Source of the DNA: Saccharopolyspora kobensis
GTDB taxonomy: Bacteria > Actinomycetota > Actinomycetes > Mycobacteriales > Pseudonocardiaceae
Direction of reading: 5' to 3'
DNA: 64,000 nucleotides
Assembly: GCF_900108315.1 (NCBI RefSeq)
Contig: NZ_FNVB01000002.1
Coordinates: forward strand, 372,001-436,000
The notes beneath the pieces are model-generated. The model was not told the origin of the DNA. It did no database searches and saw only the letters and a program-made list of their open reading frames with translations. Of this stretch, positions 35,764-44,200 are shown piece by piece. The first letter of the stretch is position 1; each line of letters starts with the position of its first letter. A program made the translations under genes and the position numbers.

Positions 35764-37092
35764 ATGACCACAACTTCGGGAGGTCTGCAGCGCCGGCTGA
35801 CGCTGCGCGACCTGATCGTCTCCGGGCTGCTGTTCATCGGCCCGCTCGCTCCCGTCGGCGTCTTCGGCGTGCTGGACGCGCGCAGCGGGGGCGCCGTGGC
35901 GCTGGTGTACGTCGTGGCGACGATCGCCATGAGCTTCACCGCGTGGTCCTACGCGCGGATGTCGGCCGCAGTGCCCAAGGCGGGGTCGGTGTTCGCCTAC
36001 GCCTCGGCCGGGCTGGGGAGAGCGCCGGGCTTCGCGGCCGGGTGGATGATCATGCTCGACTACCTGTTCATTCCGAGCGTGGCCTCGCTGTTCGTCGGCA
36101 TCGCGACCAACTCGCTGCTGCCGCAGATCCCGGTGTGGCTGGCGACCGGCGCGGCGATCGTGGTGGTGACCGCGCTGAACCTGACCGGCGTCAAGGTCGC
36201 GGCGATCGTCGGCACGGTGGTGCTGGTGGTGGAGATCGTGCTGCTCGTGGTGTTCGTGGTCGCCGCGCTGGTGGTGCTGGCCGGTGAGGGCCCGGCGCGG
36301 CCGTGGTTGTCGCCGTTGACCGGCTTCGAAGCGTTCGCGCCGCTGGCGGTGCTGGGCGCGGTGTCGGTGGCGGTGCTGTCGTTCCTGGGCTTCGACGCCA
36401 TCGCGTCCTTCGCCGAGGAGAACACCGGCTCCTCGCGCCAGGTCGGCCGGGCGCTGCTGTTCTGCCTGGCGCTGAGCGGCGTGCTGTTCTTCGTGCAGAC
36501 CTACCTGGCGTCCCTGCTCAGCCCGCTGACGCCGCAGCGGCTGGCGCAGGACCCGAACGCGCAGGACTCCGCGTTCTACGACATGCTGCGGGCCGCGCTG
36601 GGCGGCTGGCTGGCGGTGGCCGTGACGGCGGTGAAGGCGATCGCCCCGGCGTTCTCCGCGATGATCGCGCAAGCCGCGGTGAGCAGGCTGCTGTTCGGCA
36701 TGGCCCGCGACGGGCAGCTGCCCGCCGGTCTCGCCCGCATCGACCGCCGCACGCACGTCCCGCGCAACGCGACGCTGCTGGCCGCCGTGGTGACGCTGCT
36801 CGTGTCGGTGTGGGCGGCGTCGGCCGAGGACGGCCTCGAGGTCCTGTCGTCGATGGTGACGGTCGGCGCGCTGACCGCGTTCGTGCTGCTGCACGCCTCG
36901 GTGATCGGCTACTTCGCGGTGCCGGGCCGGGAGCGCAGCGCCTCGACGGTGGTGATCCCGGTGATCGGCGGCCTGATCTCGGTGGTCGTGCTGGTCACGG
37001 CCAGCGGACTGGCCCTGGCGGTGGCGGCGGTGTGGCTGGTGCTCGGCCTGATCACCTACGCCGTCCGCAACCGCACCACCGCGCGCGGCTGA
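35764..37092 (+). CDS. APC-family permease, PuuP-like
   Basis: A 442-residue twelve-segment permease: LTLRDLIVSGLLFIGPLAPVGVFGVLDARSGGAVALVYVVATIAMSFTAWSYARMSAAVPKAGSVFAYAS and FLGFDAIASFAEENTGSSRQVGRAL are typical of the APA subgroup that includes the putrescine importer PuuP. The ATG at 35764 is preferred because family similarity begins there; a TTG 24 bases earlier is possible. It is followed by a hairpin and the convergent deaminase gene. No polyamine catabolic genes are adjacent. Confidence 0.9.
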   Translation: MTTTSGGLQRRLTLRDLIVSGLLFIGPLAPVGVFGVLDARSGGAVALVYVVATIAMSFTAWSYARMSAAVPKAGSVFAYASAGLGRAPGFAAGWMIMLDYLFIPSVASLFVGIATNSLLPQIPVWLATGAAIVVVTALNLTGVKVAAIVGTVVLVVEIVLLVVFVVAALVVLAGEGPARPWLSPLTGFEAFAPLAVLGAVSVAVLSFLGFDAIASFAEENTGSSRQVGRALLFCLALSGVLFFVQTYLASLLSPLTPQRLAQDPNAQDSAFYDMLRAALGGWLAVAVTAVKAIAPAFSAMIAQAAVSRLLFGMARDGQLPAGLARIDRRTHVPRNATLLAAVVTLLVSVWAASAEDGLEVLSSMVTVGALTAFVLLHASVIGYFAVPGRERSASTVVIPVIGGLISVVVLVTASGLALAVAAVWLVLGLITYAVRNRTTARG

Positions 37093-37120
37093 TACGGCCT
37101 TCGCCCCTGCTTCGGGTGTC

Positions 37121-37180
37121 GGGCGATGTCACGCGAAATCGGCACCCCGCCCGCCTGCGGGATTTCGCGCGAGATCGCCC
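37121..37180. terminator. hairpin between permease and deaminase genes
   Basis: Arms 37121-37140 and 37161-37180 pair at 18 of 20 positions with a 20-base loop. The space is between convergent genes, consistent with a shared terminator. Confidence 0.7.
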
Positions 37181-37262
37181 TCCCGGCACCGCACCGACGC
37201 CGAGCCGGGCCAGCGGGGCGGGCGTTGCCGGCAAGCCTTCGGAGGCGACGGTTGCGGGGCGG

Positions 37263-37715
37263 TCAGTCCTGGCCGATGTCCTCGTACCAGAGCTCGGGGT
37301 GTGCGGCGATGAAGTCGGCCATCATCCGGGTGCAGCCCGGGTCGTCGAGGACCACGACCTCCACGCCGTGCTCGGCCAGCCAGTCGTGGCCGCCGTGGAA
37401 GTTGCGGGCCTCGCCGATCACGACGCGGCTGATGCCGAACTGGCGCACCAGCCCGCTGCAGTACCAGCACGGCGACAGCGTGGTCACCATCGTGGTCCCG
37501 GCGTAGGAGCGCTGCCGCCCCGCGTTGCGGAAGGCCGCGGTCTCCCCGTGCACCGACGGGTCGTCGTCCTGCACGCGCCGGTTGTGCCCCTTGCCGAGCA
37601 CCTCGCCGTCGCGACCGATCAGCGCGGCGCCGATGGGAATCCCGCCTTCGGCGAGTCCGGTCTCCGCCTCGGCCACCGCCACGGCCAACCACCGCCGGTA
37701 GTCCACTTCAGACAC
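37263..37715 (-). CDS. nucleoside/cytosine deaminase
   Basis: A 150-residue zinc deaminase of the cytidine-deaminase-like fold: SVHGETAAFRNAG (His ligand and catalytic Glu) and TLSPCWYCSGLVRQFG (two Cys ligands). The tail VVVLDDPGCTRMMADFIAAHPELWYEDIG closely resembles yeast-type cytosine deaminase, so cytosine to uracil conversion is the best guess. The GTG at 37715 removes a non-homologous basic extension. It is preceded by two AT-rich palindromes (37819-37962). Confidence 0.9.
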   Translation of the reverse strand: MSEVDYRRWLAVAVAEAETGLAEGGIPIGAALIGRDGEVLGKGHNRRVQDDDPSVHGETAAFRNAGRQRSYAGTTMVTTLSPCWYCSGLVRQFGISRVVIGEARNFHGGHDWLAEHGVEVVVLDDPGCTRMMADFIAAHPELWYEDIGQD

Positions 37716-37818
37716 TCCGCACCACCCACCTCTCGACGCGCGCCGACCGAACAACGGTCACCGCACCCACCCCACCACGACAAGCCCCCAACACCAAGAC
37801 CGACGCACACCAACCCGC

Positions 37819-37862
37819 GCAACTTCAATTGAAATCAGACACCAGATTTCAATTGAAGTTGC
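37819..37862. repeat. AT-rich palindrome a (TTCAATTGAA core)
   Basis: Perfect 18-bp arms GCAACTTCAATTGAAATC (37819-37836) and its complement (37845-37862) with an eight-base loop. Each arm contains the smaller palindrome TTCAATTGAA. It is strikingly AT-rich in a genome of about 70% G+C. Related copies lie at 37913-37962 and 57101-57146. Confidence 0.9.
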
Positions 37863-37871
37863 ACCCACCGT

Positions 37872-37897
37872 CGGCGTGTCGGGACCCCGACACGCCG
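37872..37897. terminator. G+C-rich hairpin between two AT-rich palindromes
   Basis: Perfect 12-bp arms CGGCGTGTCGGG (37872-37883) and its complement (37886-37897) with a two-base loop. Together with the flanking palindromes it gives three hairpins in a row in the space between rsmB and the deaminase. Confidence 0.7.
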
Positions 37898-37912
37898 AGG
37901 TGCGTCGGGTTC

Positions 37913-37962
37913 TCCGCAATTTCAATTGAAATCAGACGTCCAATTTCCATTGAAATTGCGGA
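37913..37962. repeat. AT-rich palindrome b (TTCAATTGAA core)
   Basis: Arms of 20 bp (37913-37932 and 37943-37962) with one mismatch and a 10-base loop that contains AGACGTC. It starts 9 bp after the rsmB stop on the minus strand, so it may act as the rsmB terminator. The sequence ATTTCAATTGAAATCAGACG is identical to part of the copy at 57101-57146. Confidence 0.88.
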
Positions 37963-37971
37963 ATGTCCAGG

Positions 37972-39387
37972 TCAGGCCGGGATCTGGAGGAGGGCGCAGA
38001 ACATCGCGTCGGTGCCGTGGCGGTGCGGCCACAGCTGGACCGACGGACCGTCGCCGAGGTCCGGCACGTCCGGGAAGTACGGGCGGGCGTCGAGCTGGGT
38101 CACACCGGTGCGGCGGATCGCGTCGGAGACCACTCCCTCGGTCTCCGGCAGGTGCGGCGAGCACACCACGTAGGCCACCACGCCGCCGGGACGGGTCAGG
38201 CCGATGGCCGAGAGCAGCAGTTCCCGCTGCAGCTTCGTCAGGTCGCCGACGTCGGAGGGCTGACGCCGCCAGCGCGCCTCCGGGCGCCGCCGCAGCGCGC
38301 CGAGGCCGGTGCACGGCGCGTCGACCAGCACGCGGTCGTAGCCGGGTTCCAGACCCGGGTCGCGGCCGTCGCCGACGTGCACGTTCACCGACAGGCCCTC
38401 GGTCGCCTGCCGGATCAGCTCCGCGCGGTGCGGGGCCTGCTCGACCGCGTCGAGCGTGCCGCCGTCCATGGTGATCAGCGCGCCGAGCAGGTTGGCCTTG
38501 CCGCCGGGACCCGCGCACAGGTCCAGCCAGCGCAGGTCGGGGCCGGTCAGCTCCGGCCGGGTCAGCGCGAGCGCGACCAGCTGGCTGCCCTCGTCCTGCA
38601 CCGACGCGAAGCCCTCGCGCACGGGCTCCAGGTCGCCCGGGTCGCCCGCGCCGGCCTCCAGCCGCACGCCGTAGGGCGAGTACGGCGCCGGGTCGCCGCC
38701 GGTGATCGCGGCGAGCTCGTCGGCGCTGATCTCGCCGGGACGCGCGGTCAGGTGCACCGCCGGGCGGGCGTCGTCGGCGGCCAGCGCGGCGTCCAGCTCG
38801 TCGAGGCCGACCGCGTCGGCGAAGGCCTGCGCGATCCAGCGCGGGTGCGCGTGGCGCATCGCGAGGTGGCCGATCGGGTCCTCGGAGCGCGCCGGGGCGA
38901 GCTTCTCGATCCAGCCCTGCTCGTCGAGCTCGGTGGCGCTGCGCAGCACCGCGTTGGCGAAACCGGCCAGCTTCGAACCGGATTCGAACCGCACGATGTC
39001 CACAGTGGAGGCAACGGCGGCGTGCGCCGGGATCCGGGTGCGCAGCAGCTGGTAGACGCCGATGCGCAGCGCGTCGAGCAGCTTCGGGTCCATCTCGGAC
39101 AGCGGGCGGTTGCTGCAGTCGTCGATGACGGCGTCCAGCAGGCCCTGCGCCCGGCACGCGCCGTAGGTCAGCTCGGTGGCCAGCGCGGCGTCCCGGCCGC
39201 TGATCCGGCGCTGCTTGAGCAGCGGCGGCAGCGCCAGGTTGGCGTAGGCGTCGCGTTCCCGGACGGCGCGCAGCGTCTCGACCGCGACCAGGCGCACCGG
39301 GTCGGCGTCCACCGGTCGCGGCGGACTGGACTTGCGTCGCGGTGGGCGGGCCTTGCCCGGCCGGGACGGCCGACGGCGTTCGTTCAC
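37972..39387 (-). CDS. rsmB: 16S rRNA m5C967 methyltransferase RsmB
   Basis: A 471-residue protein: a NusB-like RNA-binding domain in the first 170 residues ([31 protein letters not shown]) and a SAM-dependent methyltransferase domain at the C-terminus ([43 protein letters not shown] and [18 protein letters not shown]). Both catalytic cysteines (in APCTG and VCSPH) are present. A basic proline-rich tail of 28 residues precedes the NusB domain, as in other actinobacteria. The GTG start overlaps the fmt stop by four bases. Confidence 0.96.
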   Translation of the reverse strand: MNERRRPSRPGKARPPRRKSSPPRPVDADPVRLVAVETLRAVRERDAYANLALPPLLKQRRISGRDAALATELTYGACRAQGLLDAVIDDCSNRPLSEMDPKLLDALRIGVYQLLRTRIPAHAAVASTVDIVRFESGSKLAGFANAVLRSATELDEQGWIEKLAPARSEDPIGHLAMRHAHPRWIAQAFADAVGLDELDAALAADDARPAVHLTARPGEISADELAAITGGDPAPYSPYGVRLEAGAGDPGDLEPVREGFASVQDEGSQLVALALTRPELTGPDLRWLDLCAGPGGKANLLGALITMDGGTLDAVEQAPHRAELIRQATEGLSVNVHVGDGRDPGLEPGYDRVLVDAPCTGLGALRRRPEARWRRQPSDVGDLTKLQRELLLSAIGLTRPGGVVAYVVCSPHLPETEGVVSDAIRRTGVTQLDARPYFPDVPDLGDGPSVQLWPHRHGTDAMFCALLQIPA

Positions 39388-40307
39388 TTGAGCCGTTCTC
39401 CTTGCTCGATGCGTGTTCCGCGGGCCCAGTCGGTGGCGGCCATCCGCTTCTTGCCCGGCGCCTGCACCTCGCCCAGCGCGACGGCCGAGGTGCCGGTGCC
39501 GACCAGCACCCGGCGCTTCTCCACCCGGATCTCCCCCGGCGGCAGTTCATCGTCCACGATGGACACCGGACCGAGCTTGAACCGCCCGTCGCCCAGCAGC
39601 GCCCACGCGCCCGGGTCGGGCGTGACCGACCGGATGAGCCGGTCCACGGCGGTCGCGGGCGCGGTGAAGTCCACCTTGGCGTCCTCGACGGTGACCTTCG
39701 GCGCGTAGCTGAGCCCGTCGGCGGGCTGCTCCTCGGCGCGCAGCGTGCCGTCCTCGATGCCGTCGAGGGTCGCCGCCAGCAGCCCGGCACCGGAGATCGC
39801 CAGCCGGTCCAGCAGCTCACCGGCGGTGTCGGCCGGGCGGACCTGCTCGGTGACCACGCCGAAGACCGGGCCGGCGTCCAGCTCGCGCACGATGCGGAAG
39901 GTGCTGGCCCCGGTGATCTCGTCGCCGTGCCGGATCGCGGCCTGCACCGGCGCGGCACCGCGCCACGCCGGCAGCAGCGAGAAGTGCAGGTTGATCCACC
40001 CGAACTCGGGGATGGCCAGCGCCTCCTCCCGCAGCAGCGCGCCGTAGGCGACCACCGGGCAGCAGTCCGGGGCGAGCTCGCGCAGCCGGGCCAGGAACTC
40101 CGGTTCCGACGCGCGCGCGGGCGTGAGCACCTCGATGCCGTGCTCGTCGGCCAGCGCGCCGACGGGCGAGCGCACCAGCTTGCGACCGCGCCCGGCGGGC
40201 GCGTCCGGTCGGGTGACCACGGCGACGACCTCGTGCCGGTCCGATTCCAGCAGCGCGCGCAGCGCCGGGACGGCGGGCGCGGGGGTACCTGCGAAGACCA
40301 GGCGCAT
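39384..40307 (-). CDS. fmt: methionyl-tRNA formyltransferase
   Basis: A 307-residue enzyme that formylates initiator Met-t[38 protein letters not shown], and the catalytic [36 protein letters not shown] (Asn, His and downstream Asp) are complete; the C-terminal OB-like tRNA-binding domain follows. The ATG at 40307 shares one base with the def stop (TGATG) and its 3' end overlaps rsmB. def-fmt-rsmB is a conserved bacterial operon linking initiator formylation to deformylation. Confidence 0.97.
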   Translation of the reverse strand: MRLVFAGTPAPAVPALRALLESDRHEVVAVVTRPDAPAGRGRKLVRSPVGALADEHGIEVLTPARASEPEFLARLRELAPDCCPVVAYGALLREEALAIPEFGWINLHFSLLPAWRGAAPVQAAIRHGDEITGASTFRIVRELDAGPVFGVVTEQVRPADTAGELLDRLAISGAGLLAATLDGIEDGTLRAEEQPADGLSYAPKVTVEDAKVDFTAPATAVDRLIRSVTPDPGAWALLGDGRFKLGPVSIVDDELPPGEIRVEKRRVLVGTGTSAVALGEVQAPGKKRMAATDWARGTRIEQGERLK

Positions 40308-40852
40308 CAGCGGCCTCCGAACAGCGGGTGCGGGCTTTCCTTGATCACCGGGACCTCGCCGCCGAACCACTCCGCGCTGCGGATCTCGCGCAGCGCCGCC
40401 TTGCGTGTCTGCTCGTCGAGCCGGTCGACGAACAGCACCCCGTCCAGGTGGTCGGTCTCGTGCTGGATGCAGCGCGCCAGCAGGTCGGTGCCCTCGACCT
40501 CGATCTGCTCGCCGTGCATGTTCCAGCCGCGCGCCACCACGTGCTTGGCGCGCACGCACTCCCAGAACAGGTCGGGGATGGACAGGCACCCCTCCGGGCC
40601 GAACTGCTCGTCGCCGCCGATCGCGGTCCAGGTCGGGTTGATCATGTGCCCGGCGAAGCCGTCGCAGTGGTAGGTGAACACCCGCAGCCCGACACCCAGC
40701 TGAGGCGCGGCCAGCCCGGCCCCGCCCTGCTCCTCCATGGTGTCCCACAGGTCCTGCACGAGGGTGCGCAGCTCCTTGTCGAAGTCGACCACCTCGTCGG
40801 CCCTGGTGCGCAGCACTGGGTCGCCGAAGAGTCTGATCGGCTGGACGGTCAC
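40307..40852 (-). CDS. def: peptide deformylase
   Basis: A 181-residue metallo-hydrolase removing the N-formyl group from new proteins. The three family motifs are visible: [19 protein letters not shown] and [12 protein letters not shown], giving the Cys/His/His metal site and catalytic Glu. The GTG at 40852 ([15 protein letters not shown]) matches family starts; the longer frame upstream reads into the repeat at 40912. It begins the def-fmt-rsmB operon. Confidence 0.96.
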   Translation of the reverse strand: MTVQPIRLFGDPVLRTRADEVVDFDKELRTLVQDLWDTMEEQGGAGLAAPQLGVGLRVFTYHCDGFAGHMINPTWTAIGGDEQFGPEGCLSIPDLFWECVRAKHVVARGWNMHGEQIEVEGTDLLARCIQHETDHLDGVLFVDRLDEQTRKAALREIRSAEWFGGEVPVIKESPHPLFGGR

Positions 40853-41227
40853 ACGGGCCCCCTGGGAGATCGGCAGTGGTGCTTGGCGACCCGCCGAGTT
40901 TAGATGGCTTTCCAGGCTCGTTCCGCGTGGCGGTGCCGGTAGCGGAACCTCCGCGCCCACCTGGACTCCGGGTGCCTCGACTCATGTGTGACCAATACGC
41001 GGCATCAGGGCCGTCCTCGCCAGGCGAGCGCTGAGACCCCACGGCGGTGCGGGCTGTGCGCCTGCGCCGCCTTCCACGACCTGAGCGCGTTGATCGTCGC
41101 GGCTGCGGCCGCGGACCGATTTCAACCGGAGCGGCCACCCCCGCGTGGCGGCAGTTGTGCCGATTTGGCCGATTCGGATCACCCGGTGGACGCGATTCAC
41201 TGGGGAGCCCCGAGCGACGGAGTGGCC
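40853..41227. other. non-coding space between def and the SLATT-like gene
   Basis: This 375-bp space between divergent genes is largely occupied by the dispersed element at 40912-41060. The remaining 165 bp before the SLATT-like gene contain GATTTCAACCGG and a TTGGCCGATTCGGATC stretch, but no convincing promoter pair. No gene is supported. Confidence 0.4.
40912..41060 (-). repeat. dispersed intergenic element, copy 2 (GCGAGGAC core)
   Basis: Read on the minus strand it aligns with 12741-12892 and 28626-28715: GCACCGCCGTGGGGTCTCAG, GCGCTCGCCTGGCGAGGACG, a variable middle, GGAGGTTCCGCTACC, GGCACCGCCACGC and GAACGAGCC. It is the longest and clearest copy in the window. Confidence 0.72.
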
Positions 41228-42136
41228 ATGTCGAGCACCGAGCAGATGCAAGCACTGACCACCGCCGACTACCCGGGCCTGTTCCAGGCGGCCGACGCCG
41301 CCGCAGCCCGCCAGCGGCACGCCTACCTCAGAGCGGCGCGATCCCGGTTGATGCTGATCGTGGCGGCAGGTGTGCTCGCCACCCTGACGCTGCGCCTCGG
41401 CGACACCGGGATCGACCTGTTCGCGGTGGGTGCCGCGCTGACGCTCATCGGAGCGGTGGCGGTGGAGCTGGCCCTGGTCAGCACCCGGCCGGACCGGCTC
41501 TGGGCGGAAAGCCGCGCCCTCGCCACCTCGGCCAAGACGCTGGCCTGGCGCTACGCCGTGTGCGCCGCGCCGTTCCCGGCAGGCAGCGCGCAAGCCGACG
41601 AGCGGTTCGCCACGCGCCTGCGCGCGGTGCAGCAGGAGCTCCCCGACGTCCCGCTGACGCAGCACACCGCCGAGACGATCACCGAGCGGATGCGAGCGCT
41701 GCGCGGCGCGCCGCTGGCCGAGCGCAAGGAGGCCTATCTGATCGGCCGGGTGCTCGACCAGCAGGACTGGTACGAGACCCGGGCGCAGCACCACCTGCGG
41801 CAAGCGCGGTTCTACCGGACGGCGACGGTGGTCATCGAGGTGCTGGGCGTGGTCGGCGCGCTCGGCGAGGCCTTCGGCGCCACCGGCCTGAACAGGGCGG
41901 GCGCCGTCGCCGCGGTGGTGGCCGCGACGGCGGTGGCGGCGATCGCGGCGTGGGGCGCCACCCGCCGGCACTCGGCGAAGGCCGCGGCCTACCGCCGGGC
42001 CACCGCCGAGCTGGGCGAGGTCCGGGACCTGCTGGACGGCGACCTGGACGAGCAGCAGTGGTCGGCGGCGGTGACCGACGCGGAGGCCACGATCGCCCGC
42101 GAGCACGCCACCTGGCGCGCCACCCGCACCACCTGA
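41228..42136 (+). CDS. SLATT/DUF4231-like double 2TM membrane protein
   Basis: A 302-residue protein with two similar modules, each a pair of membrane helices followed by a soluble helix: residues 35-85 ([19 protein letters not shown] then [22 protein letters not shown], followed by [27 protein letters not shown]) and residues 195-255 ([21 protein letters not shown] then [19 protein letters not shown]). This layout matches SLATT_3 plus SLATT_1 (DUF4231) proteins, proposed to be membrane effectors partnered with nucleotide-sensing SMODS/SLOG proteins in defence systems. No such sensor is adjacent here. The ATG at 41228 has CGGAG upstream. Confidence 0.7.
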   Translation: MSSTEQMQALTTADYPGLFQAADAAAARQRHAYLRAARSRLMLIVAAGVLATLTLRLGDTGIDLFAVGAALTLIGAVAVELALVSTRPDRLWAESRALATSAKTLAWRYAVCAAPFPAGSAQADERFATRLRAVQQELPDVPLTQHTAETITERMRALRGAPLAERKEAYLIGRVLDQQDWYETRAQHHLRQARFYRTATVVIEVLGVVGALGEAFGATGLNRAGAVAAVVAATAVAAIAAWGATRRHSAKAAAYRRATAELGEVRDLLDGDLDEQQWSAAVTDAEATIAREHATWRATRTT

Positions 42137-42179
42137 CCTGCCCGGGGCCGATCGGCGTGACGGTTTCCGCTGTTCAGGA

Positions 42180-42225
42180 CCCGTGAGTGGTTTGGGGCGC
42201 TATAGCACCCCAAAGCACTCACGGG
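42180..42225. terminator. hairpin of the GTGAGTG family
   Basis: Arms of 23 (42180-42202 and 42203-42225) pair at 21 positions with a CTATAG centre. It lies between the convergent SLATT-like and ggt genes. The outer stem CGTGAGTG and the centre match the hairpin at 32667-32708. Confidence 0.88.
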
Positions 42226-42281
42226 CCGTCACCTGCCGAAACATCACGCGCTACCGAGAGAGGTGCCGTCCTGGCCTCGGG

Positions 42282-44075
42282 TCAGCGGGCCGGGGTCACC
42301 ACCGCTGCCGCGCCGCCGCCGCGGCGCTCGCGCTCGGCCGCCGCGACCCAGCGGCCGTCCGGGAGGCGTTCCACCCCGGTCGCCGCGCCGATCTCCGCCG
42401 TCTTCTTGAACTCGTGTCCGATGGCCTTCAGCTTCTCCGCTTCCGGCTGGGCGAGGAACGCCGGTTCCGCGTCGGTCTGCGCGCTGTTGCGCTGGGACGC
42501 GCGGGGCTCGGCGATGGCGTCGACCAGCGACATGCCGCGGTCCAGGCGCCCGGTGAGGCTCTGCAGCACGGTCGTGATGATCGTCGCGCCGCCGGGGCTG
42601 CCGACCGCGAGCAGCGGCTGGCCGTCCTGCAGCACGATCGTCGGGCTCATCGAGCTGCGCGGCCGCTTGCCCGGGCCCGGCAGGTTCGGGTCCGGTTCGC
42701 CCGGCGTGACCGGGGTGAAGCTGAAGTCGGTCAGCTCGTTGTTGAGCAGGAATCCGCGCCCCGGCACCACGATGCCGCTGCCGCCGGTCTGCTCGATGGT
42801 CAGCGTGTAGGCGACCACGTTGCCCTCGGCGTCGGCGACCGTCAGGTGCGTGGTGTTCGGCCCCTCGTACGGCTCGGCGCCGTCGGTGGTGCGTGCCGCG
42901 CAGTCCTGCGGCTGCTTCGGGTCGGCGGCGGCCACCGGAGTGGGCAGCACCGCGTCGTCGCTGATCAGGCAGGCGCGGGAGTCGGCGAAGTCCTGCTCCA
43001 GCAGCGCTTCGGTGGGCACCTCGCTGTACTCCGGGTCGCCGACCCAGCGGTTGCGGTCCGCGAAGCCGATCTTGCTGGCTTCCAGGTACCGGTGCAGGTA
43101 CTGGGTCTTGTCGGCCGCGGTGAGGTCGGTGCCCTCCAGGATGTTGAGCGCCTCGCCGACGGTCGTGCCGCCGGAGCTGCCCGGCGCCATGCCGTAGACG
43201 TCCAGCCCGCGGTAGGTCAGGTGCGTCGGGTCCTGGTCGATGGTGCGGTAGCCGCGCAGGTCGTCGGTGGTCATCGCGCCGGGGCGGACCTCGCGGCCCG
43301 CGGCCGGGTCCACCGGCGGTTCGTTGACCGTCTTGACCACGTCCGCGCCGATCTCACCGTCGTAGAGCGCGTCCACGCCGCGCTTGGCCACTTCCCGGTA
43401 GGTGTCGGCGAGGTCGGGGTTGCGGAGCTTGCTGCCGACCTCCGGCAGCTCCCCGCCGGGCAGGAACAGGTCGCGGGTGGCCGGGAACGCGCGGAAGCGC
43501 TCCTCGTTGTCGGCGGTCTGCTCGCGGAAGGTCTCGTCGACCACGAAGCCTTCGCGGGCCAGCTGCTCGGCCGGGCGCAGCACCTCGGCGAGGTCCTTGC
43601 GGCCCCACTTGTCCAGCGCGTGCTGCCAGGTCATCGGGGTACCGGGCACGCCGACGCCGAGGCCGCTGGTGACCGCCTGGTCGAACGGGATCGGCTTGCC
43701 GTCCTCCAGGAACAGGTCCTCGTCGGCGCTGGCGGGCGCGGTCTCCCGGCCGTCGATGGTCTCGACCTTCCCGGTCTTGGCGTCGTAGTGCACGAAGTAC
43801 CCGCCACCGCCGAACCCGGCCGAGTACGGCTCGGTGACGCCCAGCGCGGCCGCGACGGCGACGGCGGCGTCCGCGGCGCTCCCGCCGTTGCGCAGCACGT
43901 CGATACCGATCTGCGTCGCGTACGGGTCGACGCTGGACACAGCGCCGCCGGAACCGACCGCCTCGGCGTCCTTGGGCGGTTCGGGCGGACCGCCGGGAGC
44001 CGCCTGGGCCATCGGCGCGATCACGGAACCGGTCACGAGCACTGCGAGGGTGAGCCGGACGGGCCTCGCGGGCAT
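42282..44075 (-). CDS. ggt: secreted gamma-glutamyltransferase
   Basis: A 597-residue Ntn-hydrolase precursor. A signal peptide is clear (residues 1-26, VRLTLAVLVTGSVIAPMAQAAPG). The large-subunit landmarks follow: NGGSAADAAVAVAAALGVTEPYSAGFGGGGYFVHYD, GLGVGVPGTPMTW and MAPGSSGGTTVGEALN. Autocleavage should occur before Thr in GPNTTHLTVADAEGNVVAYTLTIEQ, and MSPTIVLQDGQPLLAVGSPGGATIIT follows. It hydrolyses or transfers gamma-glutamyl groups of glutathione or related thiols outside the cell. The ATG at 44075 has GGAGGTGTGGAG upstream. Confidence 0.96.
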   Translation of the reverse strand: MPARPVRLTLAVLVTGSVIAPMAQAAPGGPPEPPKDAEAVGSGGAVSSVDPYATQIGIDVLRNGGSAADAAVAVAAALGVTEPYSAGFGGGGYFVHYDAKTGKVETIDGRETAPASADEDLFLEDGKPIPFDQAVTSGLGVGVPGTPMTWQHALDKWGRKDLAEVLRPAEQLAREGFVVDETFREQTADNEERFRAFPATRDLFLPGGELPEVGSKLRNPDLADTYREVAKRGVDALYDGEIGADVVKTVNEPPVDPAAGREVRPGAMTTDDLRGYRTIDQDPTHLTYRGLDVYGMAPGSSGGTTVGEALNILEGTDLTAADKTQYLHRYLEASKIGFADRNRWVGDPEYSEVPTEALLEQDFADSRACLISDDAVLPTPVAAADPKQPQDCAARTTDGAEPYEGPNTTHLTVADAEGNVVAYTLTIEQTGGSGIVVPGRGFLLNNELTDFSFTPVTPGEPDPNLPGPGKRPRSSMSPTIVLQDGQPLLAVGSPGGATIITTVLQSLTGRLDRGMSLVDAIAEPRASQRNSAQTDAEPAFLAQPEAEKLKAIGHEFKKTAEIGAATGVERLPDGRWVAAAERERRGGGAAAVVTPAR

Positions 44076-44200
44076 CTCCACACCTCCAACATCGACAACC
44101 CCGCCAACTCTGCACAGTCGACGCCCGGAGGACAACACCGTTCTGCCGCGCACCGGTAGGGCCAACGGACCGTTCACCTCACCGAAAGCGGATCGTTCAC

